The notes: generated from the sequence alone by a model not told the origin. A stretch of 64,000 bases of DNA from Rummeliibacillus pycnus_B (GCF_050459865.1 NZ_JBCMNM010000015.1:78571-142570); one strand, 5' to 3'; positions 16,379 through 25,623 are shown, numbered from the stretch's first letter. A program made the numbers and translations.

Positions 16379-16993
16379 TATCTTATTGTTAAATACTTAT
16401 ATATATAGTATGAAGAATCGTTTCATAATATATGTTAGATGCTCACACAATTTTGCGAATTACAGTAGTTAAGTGAAGGTGTCTACTCCGGTACTCTTGC
16501 CGAAAAAGGGCAGTTAAGACTTTCAGTGAACATTAGCGAGGGCACTGAAAAAGTAAAAAAATGAAAATCTATAATAAAAATCTGGTATAGCTATCTTTGT
16601 TGATGTGGAATTAGCGAAGACTCCTGCGGGAAAGCGAGAAAGATGAGACCCCGCAGTGAACGAAGTGAGCGAGGAGGCTCAACGCTCGCCCGCGGAAAGC
16701 GAAGCTAATTCCACATCATGTAGAAAACAGATTAATACTATCAATAATTGAGTTTAAACACTTTTTCAGTACCCCAAGCATTAGCGACTGGGCGGCTCGT
16801 CGATCAGTCGGCGGAAAAAGTGGAATAGGCACCGTAACGAGTTAGATAGTTGCTTTTGATGTTTTACCCCGATATTTAATATATAGCGTAAAACAACATA
16901 AAAAATATCAGCATTTTATTATACATATATATAGACGCACAATATTAAAAAAGGTTATAACATATTTAATAATAATTTTTTAAGGGGTTTGTG
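16379..16993. other. gene-free gap with repeat element
   Basis: About 600 bp between qcrC and ypjA without a credible gene. It contains the second MITE-like element (16540-16778). The sequence on both sides (near 16465-16535 and 16788-16850) is richer in GC than the rest and looks like older, decayed repeat. An AT-rich stretch, 16860-16980, precedes ypjA. Confidence 0.65.
16540..16778 (+). mobile_element. MITE-like palindromic element, copy 2
   Basis: Inverted relative to the copy at 3595-3828. Ends are GGGCACTGAAAAAGT (16540-16554) and the complement of GGGTACTGAAAAAGT (16760-16774). The central hairpin runs 16602-16717 with perfect 14-base arms. A nine-base direct repeat CATTAGCGA flanks it (16531-16539 and 16779-16787), the best evidence of insertion. 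Sequence between the terminal repeats and the hairpin also corresponds between copies (for example the CTGGTATAGCTATC segment here and GATAGCTATAC there). No coding capacity. Confidence 0.75.
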
Positions 16994-17605
16994 ATGAATA
17001 ATTTATTCTCATTTATTTGGAAGATATTATCGCATAAAGTTTTTCTTTGGATATTATTGATCGTCAATATTTTAGGGACAATCGGTGGGTATCTTTGGTA
17101 TGGTGGGCAATTATCAATTACGGAACCTATTTTCTATATATTTGTTCCGGATAGTCCAACAGCAACTTTGTTTTTCTCTATTGCACTGATAGGTTGGATA
17201 TTCGGTAAAAATTGGCGTCTAATAGAAGCATTGGCGCTCATTACATTAGTTAAATACGGTCTTTGGGCAGTAGTGATGAATCTATTAGCATTATTAGAGA
17301 TGGGCTCTATTGGTTACCTTGGATGGATGCTTGTTATTTCCCATTTCGCGATGGCTGTACAAGCAATTTTATATATCCCAATGTATGATATTAAAATTAC
17401 TCATGTTGCTCTTGCAGCAATTTGGACATTGCATAATGATGTAATTGACTATGTATTTGGTCAAATGCCTATTTATAGTATGCTTGCTCAGTATATGGCG
17501 GAGATTGGATATTTCACATTTTGGCTATCTATTGCTTGTATCACACTAGCATATTTTGTTTCACAAAAAAGGTTTTCATTTGCGACTCAAAATAATTACC
17601 TTTAA
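16994..17605 (+). CDS. ypjA: DUF1405 membrane protein YpjA
   Basis: A 203-residue integral membrane protein of the DUF1405 family with about six hydrophobic segments, starting MNNLFSFIWKIL. The family has no assigned reaction. Its place directly downstream of qcrABC is conserved in Bacillales. The start at 16994 is favoured over a GTG one codon upstream because AAGGGG ends six bases before it. Confidence 0.85.
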   Translation: MNNLFSFIWKILSHKVFLWILLIVNILGTIGGYLWYGGQLSITEPIFYIFVPDSPTATLFFSIALIGWIFGKNWRLIEALALITLVKYGLWAVVMNLLALLEMGSIGYLGWMLVISHFAMAVQAILYIPMYDIKITHVALAAIWTLHNDVIDYVFGQMPIYSMLAQYMAEIGYFTFWLSIACITLAYFVSQKRFSFATQNNYL

Positions 17606-17640
17606 AATAAAATTAAGTTAGTAATAGGAGGTTGGTATTT

Positions 17641-18330
17641 TTGTCAGCAGCGATGTATATCATATATTTTCTTGTATTGATGTTGTTACCACTTTATGCT
17701 CAGCGTAAAGTGATGAAAACTTATCAACGTTATGCAGAAGTTCGTTCCACATCTGGTATGACAGGTGCAGAGGTTGCAAGAACTATTTTAGATAATAATG
17801 GGTTAAGTAATGTTCGAGTTGTAGAAACTTCAGGAGTTTTATCAGATCATTATGATCCCACTAGCCAAACAGTAGCACTATCTTCAAGTAATTACCATAA
17901 TGCTTCAGTAGCTGGAACAGCGGTAGCAGCACATGAATGTGGTCACGCCATTCAACATAAGGAAGCTTACGCGTTCTTAACACTTCGTTCTAAATTAGTA
18001 CCTGCAGCGAATATTTCATCAAATGCATCATGGATCTTTATTATGATCGGTATGATTGGTACAATAAAACCATTAATGCTTGTTGGTATTGTATTATTAG
18101 CAATCGGTGTACTATTCCAAATAGTAACTTTACCAGTCGAGTTTGATGCATCGAAACGAGCTCTTAACCAAGTTGTTAGTCTCGGTATCATTCGAAATGA
18201 AGAAGAACCTCACGCTAGAAAAGTATTAAGTGCAGCAGCATTGACATATGTAGCAGCCGCAGCAACAGCTGTTATGGAATTGTTACGCTTAGTGTTAATG
18301 TATACAGGTATGAATAACGATGAAGATTAG
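17641..18330 (+). CDS. YugP-type zinc metallopeptidase, membrane-bound
   Basis: A 229-residue protein of the neutral zinc metallopeptidase family typified by YugP. It has an N-terminal membrane segment, a zinc-binding HECGH in VAAHECGHAIQHKE (about residues 100-112) and further hydrophobic segments near 130-165 and the C-terminus. The TTG at 17641 is chosen because AGGAGG (17626-17631) lies nine bases upstream; a TTG directly at 17632 would abut the site. The substrate is unknown. In B. subtilis the equivalent locus carries ypjB, so this is a lineage difference. Confidence 0.85.
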   Translation: MSAAMYIIYFLVLMLLPLYAQRKVMKTYQRYAEVRSTSGMTGAEVARTILDNNGLSNVRVVETSGVLSDHYDPTSQTVALSSSNYHNASVAGTAVAAHECGHAIQHKEAYAFLTLRSKLVPAANISSNASWIFIMIGMIGTIKPLMLVGIVLLAIGVLFQIVTLPVEFDASKRALNQVVSLGIIRNEEEPHARKVLSAAALTYVAAAATAVMELLRLVLMYTGMNNDED

Positions 18331-18350
18331 ATTTTTCTAACATATAAAAG

Positions 18351-18387
18351 CCTCTATGATCAATAGCGTTGATCGTAGAGGTTTTTT
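18351..18387 (+). terminator. terminator after the metallopeptidase gene
   Basis: A 13-bp stem (18351-18363 with 18369-18381, one G-T pair), a five-base loop and six T. Confidence 0.9.
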
Positions 18388-18695
18388 GTTATGTGGGAAT
18401 TTTTAGATCTATATAATGGGTTCTTTACATTTGAATAGGTATCTACATCAGTGAAGGTGAATGCATTCAACACTCTAATAGCTTTATAATTTATTCCAGT
18501 CCAAATAAAGATTCGGGAGGAAAAACAGGTAAAATAATAATGCATTTACTAAACATTTAATTGAAAGAAGCTCTCTGTACTGAAAATAAAGTACAGAGAG
18601 CTTCTATTATATAAGAGAGTCGTCCAATTAATTGGGGTTTTATTCATCTCTTATTATTTGATAATAAAAACCAATTCGCCGAATGGAATTTCATA
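18388..18695. other. gap between convergent genes
   Basis: About 300 bp between convergent transcription units. The only clear structure is a 15-bp perfect inverted repeat (18567-18581 with 18590-18604), probably the terminator of the minus-strand gene that ends at 18696, though its U-tract is weak on both strands. No gene is seen. Confidence 0.6.
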
Positions 18696-19562
18696 CTATT
18701 CAATTGGTTGTTTTTGATCATCTAGAGTAAATCCTTCACCACTTACATCATGGACTTCAGATAGAGATATGAAAGCATGGGGATCTACAGATAGTACAAT
18801 ACTTTTTAACTTAAACATTTCATTTTTTGCAACTACACAATAAATAACCTCACGATCTTCTTTCGTGTAATAACCATAGCCTCTCAAAAAGGTAACACCA
18901 CGGTCCATTTGTTTTGCGATACGTTCTGCAATTTCATGGTTATTGTTTGAAATAATAATGGCTCCTCTTGCTGCATAGGCACCTTCTTGGACAAAATCAA
19001 TTACTTGTGCAGTTACAAAGACACAGACTAGAGTATACATTACTGAACGAGCGTCTAGGAAGGTTATCCATGATAATAAAATGACAATTGCATCAAATAT
19101 GAACATTGTCTTACCCATTGGCCAACCAAAGAATTTGTTGACAAGACGGGCAATGATATCTACTCCACCTGTTGTTCCACCTACACGGAAAATAATACCG
19201 AGACCTACACCAAGGAATACGCCTGCAAATAAAGAGACAAGGAACATATCATTGTGTAAATCAATATTAAACGTGTAAATTTGGAATATTTTCAAAAAAA
19301 CAGATACGGAAACAGTGCCAATAATGGTATAGATAAAAGTTTTTTTACCTAGAATGCGCCACCCTATAATAAACATAGGTATATTTAAAACTAAGTTCAA
19401 AATAGCTGGATCCCACTGAAATAGGTTATATAAGATTAATGTGATACCGTTGAATCCGCCTTCACCTAAATGGTTTTGTATATTAAAATGAACAAAACCA
19501 AAACTAAAAATAGCAGCACCTAATATGATTAACAAAGTATTTTTAATTTTAATATTTGGCAT
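18696..19562 (-). CDS. ypjC: YitT-family membrane protein (YpjC-like)
   Basis: A 288-residue protein of the YitT family: about five membrane segments (DUF161) in the first 190 residues and a cytoplasmic DUF2179 domain at the C-terminus (about 205-280, including DRGVTFLRGYGYY). The GEGGFNGIT and VGGTTGGVDIIAR segments are typical. The transport substrate of the family is not established. Position before ypjD and dapB matches ypjC in B. subtilis. Confidence 0.8.
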   Translation of the reverse strand: MPNIKIKNTLLIILGAAIFSFGFVHFNIQNHLGEGGFNGITLILYNLFQWDPAILNLVLNIPMFIIGWRILGKKTFIYTIIGTVSVSVFLKIFQIYTFNIDLHNDMFLVSLFAGVFLGVGLGIIFRVGGTTGGVDIIARLVNKFFGWPMGKTMFIFDAIVILLSWITFLDARSVMYTLVCVFVTAQVIDFVQEGAYAARGAIIISNNNHEIAERIAKQMDRGVTFLRGYGYYTKEDREVIYCVVAKNEMFKLKSIVLSVDPHAFISLSEVHDVSGEGFTLDDQKQPIE

Positions 19563-19733
19563 ACAAATTCACCCCAATTTTATGTTGTAGAGTATAATAA
19601 CGATAAATGTGTAGAAAAATGAATGCATTTATCGAAATCATCAAGGATTAATGATACAGTAATAGTTAAAAGAGATTCCGTGTTTTTACATGGTTTGGGC
19701 ATTTTTATTAACTTTACACAAGAATATATTATC

Positions 19734-20035
19734 ATGTATTTTATGGGATTTGACAACTACTTCGTTGAAGGTTATATTCCTCCATTTGAGTTATAAGCAC
19801 GATTAACAGAGGAATTAGGCGAATTATCTCGCGAAGTCCTAAATTTATATGGAACGATAAAGAAAAGCCGACAGAAGCTGTTAAATCTTTGGAAGAAGAG
19901 TTTGAATACATTTTATTTGTTTTAATTTGTTTTGCATACGGTAAAGATATTGATATGTCAAAAGCTTTACAAACTGTATTACTAAAATTTGAAACACGTG
20001 ATCAAGATCGTTGGATTAGAAAGGAAGAAGAGTAA
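19734..20035 (+). pseudogene. ypjD: decayed ypjD, MazG-like nucleotide pyrophosphohydrolase
   Basis: Translation in one frame gives GYIPPFEL, a TAA stop at about 19793, then ARLTEELGELSREVLNLYGT, which matches the MazG-like YpjD family. The match continues in the plus-two frame as KEKPTEAVKSLEEEFEYILFVLICFA and ends FETRDQDRWIRKEEE before the stop at 20033-20035. So there is one in-frame stop, one frameshift near 19855, and the family's EEExxD metal-binding pattern has changed to EEEFEY. The remnant still abuts dapB (TAATG overlap), as intact ypjD does. A sequencing error could explain one lesion but hardly all three. Confidence 0.82.
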
Positions 20036-20832
20036 TGACAATTCGAGTTGTAATTGCAGGGCCAAGAGGGAAAATGGGAAAAGAAGCAGTACACACAGTT
20101 ATGAACGCTGAAAATATGGATTTAGTAGCAGTATTAGATCATAAAGATTTAGCGCCAAACTTAGCTCAATACGAACTATTTCCTGAACAATATGATGTAC
20201 CTGTTTATACCGACTTACATACATTATTTGATGCAGTACAAGCAGATGTTTTTGTAGATTTAACAACACCTGTAGCAGGTTACGAGCATACGAAAACTGC
20301 ACTTTTTGCAGGTGTTCGTCCTGTAATTGGAACAACAGGATTTACAGATGGTCAATTAGAAGAGATTAAGAATCTTGCAAAGACTTCAGAAGTAGGATGT
20401 ATTATTGCACCTAATTTTGCCATTGGAGCCGTTTTAATGATGAAATTTGCCCAAATGGCCGCTGACTATTTCCCGGATATTGAAATTATCGAAATGCATC
20501 ATGACAGAAAATTAGATGCCCCATCTGGAACAGCGGTAAAAACAGCACAATTGATGGCAGAAAATCGTCCTTCACATAAACAAGGACATCCAGAAGAGCA
20601 TGAAACCATTGCGGGAGCAAGAGGCGCAGATTTTGATGGTATGCGAATCCATAGTGTACGATTACCAGGCCTTGTTGCACATCAACAAGTGCTATTTGGT
20701 GGTACTGGAGAGTTATTAACAGTACGTCACGATTCATTTGATCGAAAATCCTTTATGACTGGTGTAAAATTATCTATTGAAAAAGTAATGGATATAAAAG
20801 AATTAGTTTATGGTTTAGAAAACATTTTATAG
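20035..20832 (+). CDS. dapB: 4-hydroxy-tetrahydrodipicolinate reductase
   Basis: A 265-residue DapB of the diaminopimelate/lysine pathway. Seen are the nucleotide-binding VVIAGPRGKMGKEA, GTTGFTD, the substrate-binding IIEMHHDRKLDAPSGTA and the C-terminal GELLTVRHDSFDR. It provides diaminopimelate for peptidoglycan and lysine. It overlaps the decayed ypjD by one base. Confidence 0.96.
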   Translation: MTIRVVIAGPRGKMGKEAVHTVMNAENMDLVAVLDHKDLAPNLAQYELFPEQYDVPVYTDLHTLFDAVQADVFVDLTTPVAGYEHTKTALFAGVRPVIGTTGFTDGQLEEIKNLAKTSEVGCIIAPNFAIGAVLMMKFAQMAADYFPDIEIIEMHHDRKLDAPSGTAVKTAQLMAENRPSHKQGHPEEHETIAGARGADFDGMRIHSVRLPGLVAHQQVLFGGTGELLTVRHDSFDRKSFMTGVKLSIEKVMDIKELVYGLENIL

Positions 20833-20850
20833 AAGGTGAGTTTGATCCTT

Positions 20851-21255
20851 ATGAAAATCGCATTAATTGCGCATGACAAGAAAAAAGATGATTTGGTGCA
20901 ATTTGTGACAGCATATCGTGACATTCTAGCACAGCATGAGTTATTTGCTACAGGTACAACTGGACAAAGAGTAATTGATGCAACTGGCTTAGATGTGACG
21001 CGATTCCGTTCAGGTCCATTAGGCGGGGACCAACAAATTGGAAGTATGATTGCCAATAATGACATGGATATGGTCATTTTCTTCCGCGATCCATTAACTG
21101 CACAACCTCATGAACCAGATGTATCTGCATTAATCCGTTTAAGTGATGTTTATCAAATTCCATTGGCTACTAATATGGGCACGGCAGAAGTGTTATTAAA
21201 AGGATTACAAGAAGGATTTATCGATTGGCGTTTAATACAAGAACGCAGAAAATAG
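20851..21255 (+). CDS. mgsA: methylglyoxal synthase
   Basis: A 134-residue methylglyoxal synthase, which turns dihydroxyacetone phosphate into methylglyoxal and phosphate. Family segments are MKIALIAHDKKKDDL, FATGTTG, SGPLGGDQQIG and FRDPLTAQPHEPDV. The start at 20851 is taken by homology; a GTG at 20836 in the same frame would add five residues. In B. subtilis, bshB1 and bshA follow; here only bshA does. Confidence 0.95.
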   Translation: MKIALIAHDKKKDDLVQFVTAYRDILAQHELFATGTTGQRVIDATGLDVTRFRSGPLGGDQQIGSMIANNDMDMVIFFRDPLTAQPHEPDVSALIRLSDVYQIPLATNMGTAEVLLKGLQEGFIDWRLIQERRK

Positions 21256-21270
21256 AAAGGGAGTGGTCGG

Positions 21271-22407
21271 ATGAAAAAATTAAAAATCGGTATCACATGT
21301 TATCCGACCGTTGGAGGCTCTGGGGTTATGGCAACAGAGCTAGGTAAAATGTTGGCGGAAAGAGGTCACGAAATTCATTTCATTACTTCTAGTATGCCTT
21401 TTCGTTTAAATAAAATTTATCCAAATATTTTTTATCATGAAGTTCAAGTAAATAATTATTCCGTTTTTCAATATCCACCATACGATATTGCACTAGCGAG
21501 TAAAATGGCAGACGTGATTCAAAGTGAAGAGCTAGATGTATTGCATGTACATTATGCGATACCTCACGCGGTATGTGCAGCATTAGCACGTGATATGTCT
21601 GGACAAAATATTGGAATTGTCACTACTTTACATGGAACAGATATAACAGTTTTAGGATATGACTCTTCCTTAACAAGTGCAATTCGATATGGTATTGAAA
21701 AGTCAGATATAGTAACAGCGGTATCCGACTCATTGAAACAACAGACATATGATCTAATCGAAACAGCAAAACCGATTGAAACCATTTATAATTTTGTAGA
21801 TGAACGTGAATATACACCAAAAGATGGAACTCAGTTAAAAAAGGATTTTGACATACTAGAAAACGAAAAAGTGTTAATACATGTTTCAAACTTTAGAAAA
21901 GTAAAACACGTACCGGATATCATTCGAACATTTATAAAAGTACGTGAAACTATGCCTGCTAAATTATTATTAGTTGGCGATGGTCCAGAGAAAAATCAAA
22001 TCATGCATGAAGTGAAAAAGTGTGAATTTGCTTCAGATATTTTATTTTTAGGTAAGCAAGAAAATCTATCGGAGCTTTATGCAATGAGTGACTTAAAGCT
22101 ATTAATGTCTGAAAAAGAAGCATTCGGGCTAGTTTTGTTAGAAGCGATGGCGTGTGGAGTACCAGGGATTGGGACGAATATTGGTGGAATTCCCGAAGTA
22201 ATCGAGCATGGTGAAAATGGTTATATTGTGGAACTCGGCGATTATGAGAAGGCCGCACAATTTGCAATTGAATTGCTACAAGATGACAAAAAGTTACAGC
22301 AATTTAGAGAATCAGCTATTTATACTGCAAATCATAGATTCCATTCATCCAATATTGTTGAACAATATGAAGCGCTTTATGAAAAGGTGGCACGAAAACA
22401 TGATTGA
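21271..22407 (+). CDS. bshA: N-acetyl-alpha-D-glucosaminyl L-malate synthase
   Basis: A 378-residue GT4 glycosyltransferase that joins L-malate to GlcNAc in the first step of bacillithiol synthesis. It begins KIGITCYPTVGGSGVMATELG, typical of BshA, and has the donor-binding EKEAFGLVLLEAMACGVP near residue 285. GAAAGGGAGTGG precedes the ATG. The deacetylase gene bshB1, normally between mgsA and bshA, is missing here; the function may be covered by bshB2 elsewhere. Confidence 0.94.
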   Translation: MKKLKIGITCYPTVGGSGVMATELGKMLAERGHEIHFITSSMPFRLNKIYPNIFYHEVQVNNYSVFQYPPYDIALASKMADVIQSEELDVLHVHYAIPHAVCAALARDMSGQNIGIVTTLHGTDITVLGYDSSLTSAIRYGIEKSDIVTAVSDSLKQQTYDLIETAKPIETIYNFVDEREYTPKDGTQLKKDFDILENEKVLIHVSNFRKVKHVPDIIRTFIKVRETMPAKLLLVGDGPEKNQIMHEVKKCEFASDILFLGKQENLSELYAMSDLKLLMSEKEAFGLVLLEAMACGVPGIGTNIGGIPEVIEHGENGYIVELGDYEKAAQFAIELLQDDKKLQQFRESAIYTANHRFHSSNIVEQYEALYEKVARKHD

Positions 22408-23587
22408 GCAAAAGGCATGGAAGGCTGCTTTTGAAGTAATTGCTTCACTTGAGGAAAACGGCTATGAGGCATTCATAGTAGGTGGTGCTGTTCGTGATTC
22501 ATTACGAGGTCACACAGCGAATGATGTTGATGTTGCGACAAATGCAGTACCGGAAGAAGTGAAGACAGTTTTTTCTAGAACTGCAGATGTAGGTATTTCT
22601 CACGGTACTGTGCTCGTTATTCATCCTCTAAGTCCTGTTGAAGTAACGACGTACCGTACAGAGGGTACTTATCAAGACCATCGTCGTCCTGATGAAGTAT
22701 ATTTTGTTTCATCTTTAGCAGAGGATTTAAAGAGAAGAGACTTTACTATCAATGCAATGGCGATGTCAGGAAAACAAGAAATTATCGATTTATTTGGTGG
22801 TAAAGAAGATTTACAAAATGGTGTAATTCGAGCTGTTGGACAACCATTAGAGCGATTTAAAGAGGATGCTTTACGTATGCTTCGAGCTATTCGCTTTAGT
22901 GCACAACTAGGTTTTCGTATCGAGGAATCAACATTTAAAGCTATTTCAAAACAAGCACAAGATATTCACTTTATTGCTAAAGAACGTATTAAAGCTGAAT
23001 TTGACAAAATTTTTGTTAGTGAACATCCAATAAAAGCAATGCAAAATATTCAACAATCAGGTTTAGCTGAATTTTTGCCAGGTGACTATGATCAAATAGA
23101 TCGTTGGAAGAAATTCAAAGCTTGTACAGATGCATGGAAAGGTTGGGCGTATTTCTGTCTACTCCAACCAAATCAAGACATTGAAATTATGCGAGCTTTT
23201 AAATGCTCTAACAACGAGAAAAAACAAGTACAAGATATTATCGATGCACATCAATTGTTAATTTCTAATGGTTGGACAAAGAAACAGTATTTTGAATTTG
23301 ACTTAGTCGTATTAAAAACGGCTCATGAATTTGCAAACAATCTGGGAAAAAATCCTGTACAACCGGAATCGATGGAAAATATTGAACAGATTAAAATGAA
23401 TTTAGCGATTCAAAAGAAAACAGATTTAGCGGTATCAGGACATGATTTAATTAAATGGAGTGGTCAAAAAAGCGGACCATGGTTAAAAGAATCTCTTGAA
23501 AAAATACTAACAGAAATTCTTGAAAATCGGCTGCTAAATGACCAACAACAAATAAAGGAATGGTTTTTAAGTGAACGTACCTATTAA
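22400..23587 (+). CDS. cca: CCA tRNA nucleotidyltransferase
   Basis: A 395-residue class II CCA-adding enzyme that builds or repairs the 3' CCA of tRNA. GYEAFIVGGAVRDSL, the NDVDVATNA metal site and KRRDFTINAMA are the nucleotidyltransferase motifs, followed by FKEDALRMLRAIRF. The start at 22400 overlaps the end of bshA by 8 bp and follows AAAGGTGG; a longer in-frame extension upstream lies inside bshA and is not real. It overlaps birA by 17 bp. Confidence 0.95.
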   Translation: MIEQKAWKAAFEVIASLEENGYEAFIVGGAVRDSLRGHTANDVDVATNAVPEEVKTVFSRTADVGISHGTVLVIHPLSPVEVTTYRTEGTYQDHRRPDEVYFVSSLAEDLKRRDFTINAMAMSGKQEIIDLFGGKEDLQNGVIRAVGQPLERFKEDALRMLRAIRFSAQLGFRIEESTFKAISKQAQDIHFIAKERIKAEFDKIFVSEHPIKAMQNIQQSGLAEFLPGDYDQIDRWKKFKACTDAWKGWAYFCLLQPNQDIEIMRAFKCSNNEKKQVQDIIDAHQLLISNGWTKKQYFEFDLVVLKTAHEFANNLGKNPVQPESMENIEQIKMNLAIQKKTDLAVSGHDLIKWSGQKSGPWLKESLEKILTEILENRLLNDQQQIKEWFLSERTY

Positions 23588-24554
23588 TTATGAACTAGTA
23601 AAGCGTTTATCTGCCGCGAATGGCAAACCAATTTCTGGTCAACAATTAGCAGATGATTTAAATATTTCAAGAACGGCAATATGGAAACATATGAAACAGT
23701 TAGAAGACGAAGGATATAAATTTGAATCCATTCGAAAAAAGGGGTACATCATGATTTCAACACCAGATACATTAGACCCTGCTAAAATAACGGCAGCACT
23801 TGAAACAGAGGAATTCGGGAAAAAAATTATTTATGAAAAAACCCTTACGTCTACTCAAACAATTGCGCACCAACAAGCACAAGAGGGTGCACCGAATGGA
23901 ACAGTGGTTATTTGTGAGGAACAAACAGAAGGTAGGGGGCGCTTAATGCGTCCATGGAAATCACAAACGGGGAAAGGTATTTCTATGAGTATTATCTTGC
24001 GCCCCGATGTTCCGCCTTACCAAGCACCACAGTTTACCTTAGTAGGAGCTGTAGCGGTAACATGTGCTATCCGAGATGTGACAGGGGTACGTCCAGATAT
24101 TAAATGGCCTAATGATTTATTGATTAAAGGCTTGAAATGTACAGGAATCCTAACCGAAATGCAAGCAGATCCAGATCGCGTAAATGCGATTATCATGGGA
24201 ATTGGCATTAATGTGAATCATGAATATGAAGATTTTGATGATGAGATAGCAAATCTAGCAACATCATTAAAAATGACTACAGGTAAGCAGATTGATCGTG
24301 CTGAACTTGTTGCGAAGATTCTTTATTATTTAGAAAAGCTCAGCAATCAGTATATTGAAGAAGGTTTTGAAAATATTAAAGGATTATGGGAAGAATATTC
24401 TTGTACAATTGGCAGCCGAATTAAAGCGACAACTATACGTAATGTTTTTGTTGGAAAAGCAATCGGCATTACGAATGATGGTATTTTACAATTACAGCTT
24501 GACGATGGATCGATTGAAAACATTTATTCTGCAGATATTGAACTTCAAAAATAA
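23571..24554 (+). CDS. birA: biotin-protein ligase and biotin operon repressor
   Basis: A 327-residue bifunctional BirA. Residues 1-65 are a winged helix-turn-helix (ISGQQLADDLNISRTAIWKHMKQLE). The ligase domain follows with STQTIAHQ, the biotinyl-AMP loop GRGRLMRPW (about 122-130) and KWPNDLL. It biotinylates carboxylase subunits and represses biotin genes. Start is GTG at 23571 inside cca. Confidence 0.95.
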   Translation: MNVPINYELVKRLSAANGKPISGQQLADDLNISRTAIWKHMKQLEDEGYKFESIRKKGYIMISTPDTLDPAKITAALETEEFGKKIIYEKTLTSTQTIAHQQAQEGAPNGTVVICEEQTEGRGRLMRPWKSQTGKGISMSIILRPDVPPYQAPQFTLVGAVAVTCAIRDVTGVRPDIKWPNDLLIKGLKCTGILTEMQADPDRVNAIIMGIGINVNHEYEDFDDEIANLATSLKMTTGKQIDRAELVAKILYYLEKLSNQYIEEGFENIKGLWEEYSCTIGSRIKATTIRNVFVGKAIGITNDGILQLQLDDGSIENIYSADIELQK

Positions 24555-24557
24555 ATA

Positions 24558-24586
24558 TTGTTTATCGTTTTAAATATTGATATAGT
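24558..24586 (+). promoter_or_regulatory. promoter of panBCD
   Basis: TTGTTT (24558-24563) and TATAGT (24581-24586) with a 17-base spacer, giving a leader of about 190 bases before panB. Confidence 0.5.
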
Positions 24587-24671
24587 GTTATCACAGGACA
24601 GTATCCATTTGGAATTGTACCTCAATTAATCATTTTTAACACTATAACAAAAAATATCTGCCTTGATCTTT

Positions 24672-24763
24672 TTTAGACAGGGACGGAAGAAAACGATTTA
24701 ATGTCAATGATTACACCACCCTTCTGTCCATTTTTAGACAGAGGGGTTTTCTTGTTTTCTTCC
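24672..24763 (+). promoter_or_regulatory. structured leader of panBCD, candidate pan RNA or attenuator
   Basis: A stem of ten pairs (24719-24728 with 24737-24746, G-T pairs included) is followed by TTTTCTTGTTTTC, like an intrinsic terminator placed before panB. GGAAGAAAAC at 24685-24694 is exactly complementary to GTTTTCTTCC at 24754-24763 and would span or compete with that hairpin. TTTTTAGACAG occurs twice (24671-24681 and 24731-24741). A conserved RNA called the pan motif is known upstream of panB in Firmicutes, often as tandem units; I could not test this sequence against its consensus. Confidence 0.5.
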
Positions 24764-24783
24764 TCAAAAATGGAGGAGATAGA

Positions 24784-25623
24784 ATGAAAAGTACAACTGA
24801 ATTTCGAAAGATGAAAGAGCGTAACGAAAAAATAGTAATGTTAACAGCTTATGATTATCCTTCTGCGATGCTTGCTGAAAATGCTGGCGTTGATATGATT
24901 CTAGTTGGCGATTCGCTTGGAATGGTCGTTTTAGGCTATGATTCGACAGTTAAAGTAACATTGGATGATATGATTCATCATGGGAAAGCTACTAGAAGAG
25001 GCGCTCAGGATACTTTCATTGTTGTGGATATGCCATTTGGGAGCTACCATGGTGATGCTACAGAGGCACTAAAAAATGCAGTTCAATTATTTCAACAAAC
25101 AGGTGCAAATGCTTTAAAAGTAGAAGGTGCTGGTCCTTTACTTAATTCCATTAAAACAATGATTTCAGCTGGTATACCAATTGTAGGTCATTTAGGATTG
25201 CAACCACAGTCTGCGGAGGTACTTGGTGGCTATAAAGTACAAGGAAAAACAGCTGAAACAGCAGAACAGTTATTAGAGGATGCATTAGCACTTGAAGAAG
25301 CAGGTGTTTGCGCAATTGTTTTAGAATGTGTACCTCATCAATTAGCTGGATTAGTATCGGCAAAATTGAATATTCCTATTATTGGAATTGGTGCAGGGCA
25401 AGAAGTTGACGGACAAGTATTAGTATTCCATGATGTGTTAGCATATGGGAACCATCATGTACCAAAATTCGTAAAAACTTTTGCGAAAGCGGGAACGGTT
25501 ATAGAACAAGGGATTGCATCATACCTAGATGAAGTAAAACAAGGTTTATTCCCTACAACACAACATCAATTTTCAATGTCAGAAGACGTGCTTGATCAAT
25601 TATATGGGGGCATTAAAAGATGA
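24784..25623 (+). CDS. panB: 3-methyl-2-oxobutanoate hydroxymethyltransferase
   Basis: A 279-residue PanB, which makes ketopantoate from 2-ketoisovalerate and methylene-tetrahydrofolate. MLTAYDYPSAMLAENAG, VGDSLGMV, the VVDMPFGSY segment and GIGAGQEVDGQVLV are all typical. ATGGAGGAG precedes the start. First gene of the pantothenate operon, overlapping panC by four bases. Confidence 0.97.
   Translation: MKSTTEFRKMKERNEKIVMLTAYDYPSAMLAENAGVDMILVGDSLGMVVLGYDSTVKVTLDDMIHHGKATRRGAQDTFIVVDMPFGSYHGDATEALKNAVQLFQQTGANALKVEGAGPLLNSIKTMISAGIPIVGHLGLQPQSAEVLGGYKVQGKTAETAEQLLEDALALEEAGVCAIVLECVPHQLAGLVSAKLNIPIIGIGAGQEVDGQVLVFHDVLAYGNHHVPKFVKTFAKAGTVIEQGIASYLDEVKQGLFPTTQHQFSMSEDVLDQLYGGIKR

Noticed and set aside
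18360..18545. Minus-strand ORF in the gap after the metallopeptidase gene
   Set aside because: It overlaps the terminator hairpin and has neither a ribosome-binding site nor a recognisable feature.
22208..22399. Longer N-terminal extension of cca
   Set aside because: It overlaps the well-conserved end of bshA in another frame; the start at 22400 fits the ribosome-binding site and the family.
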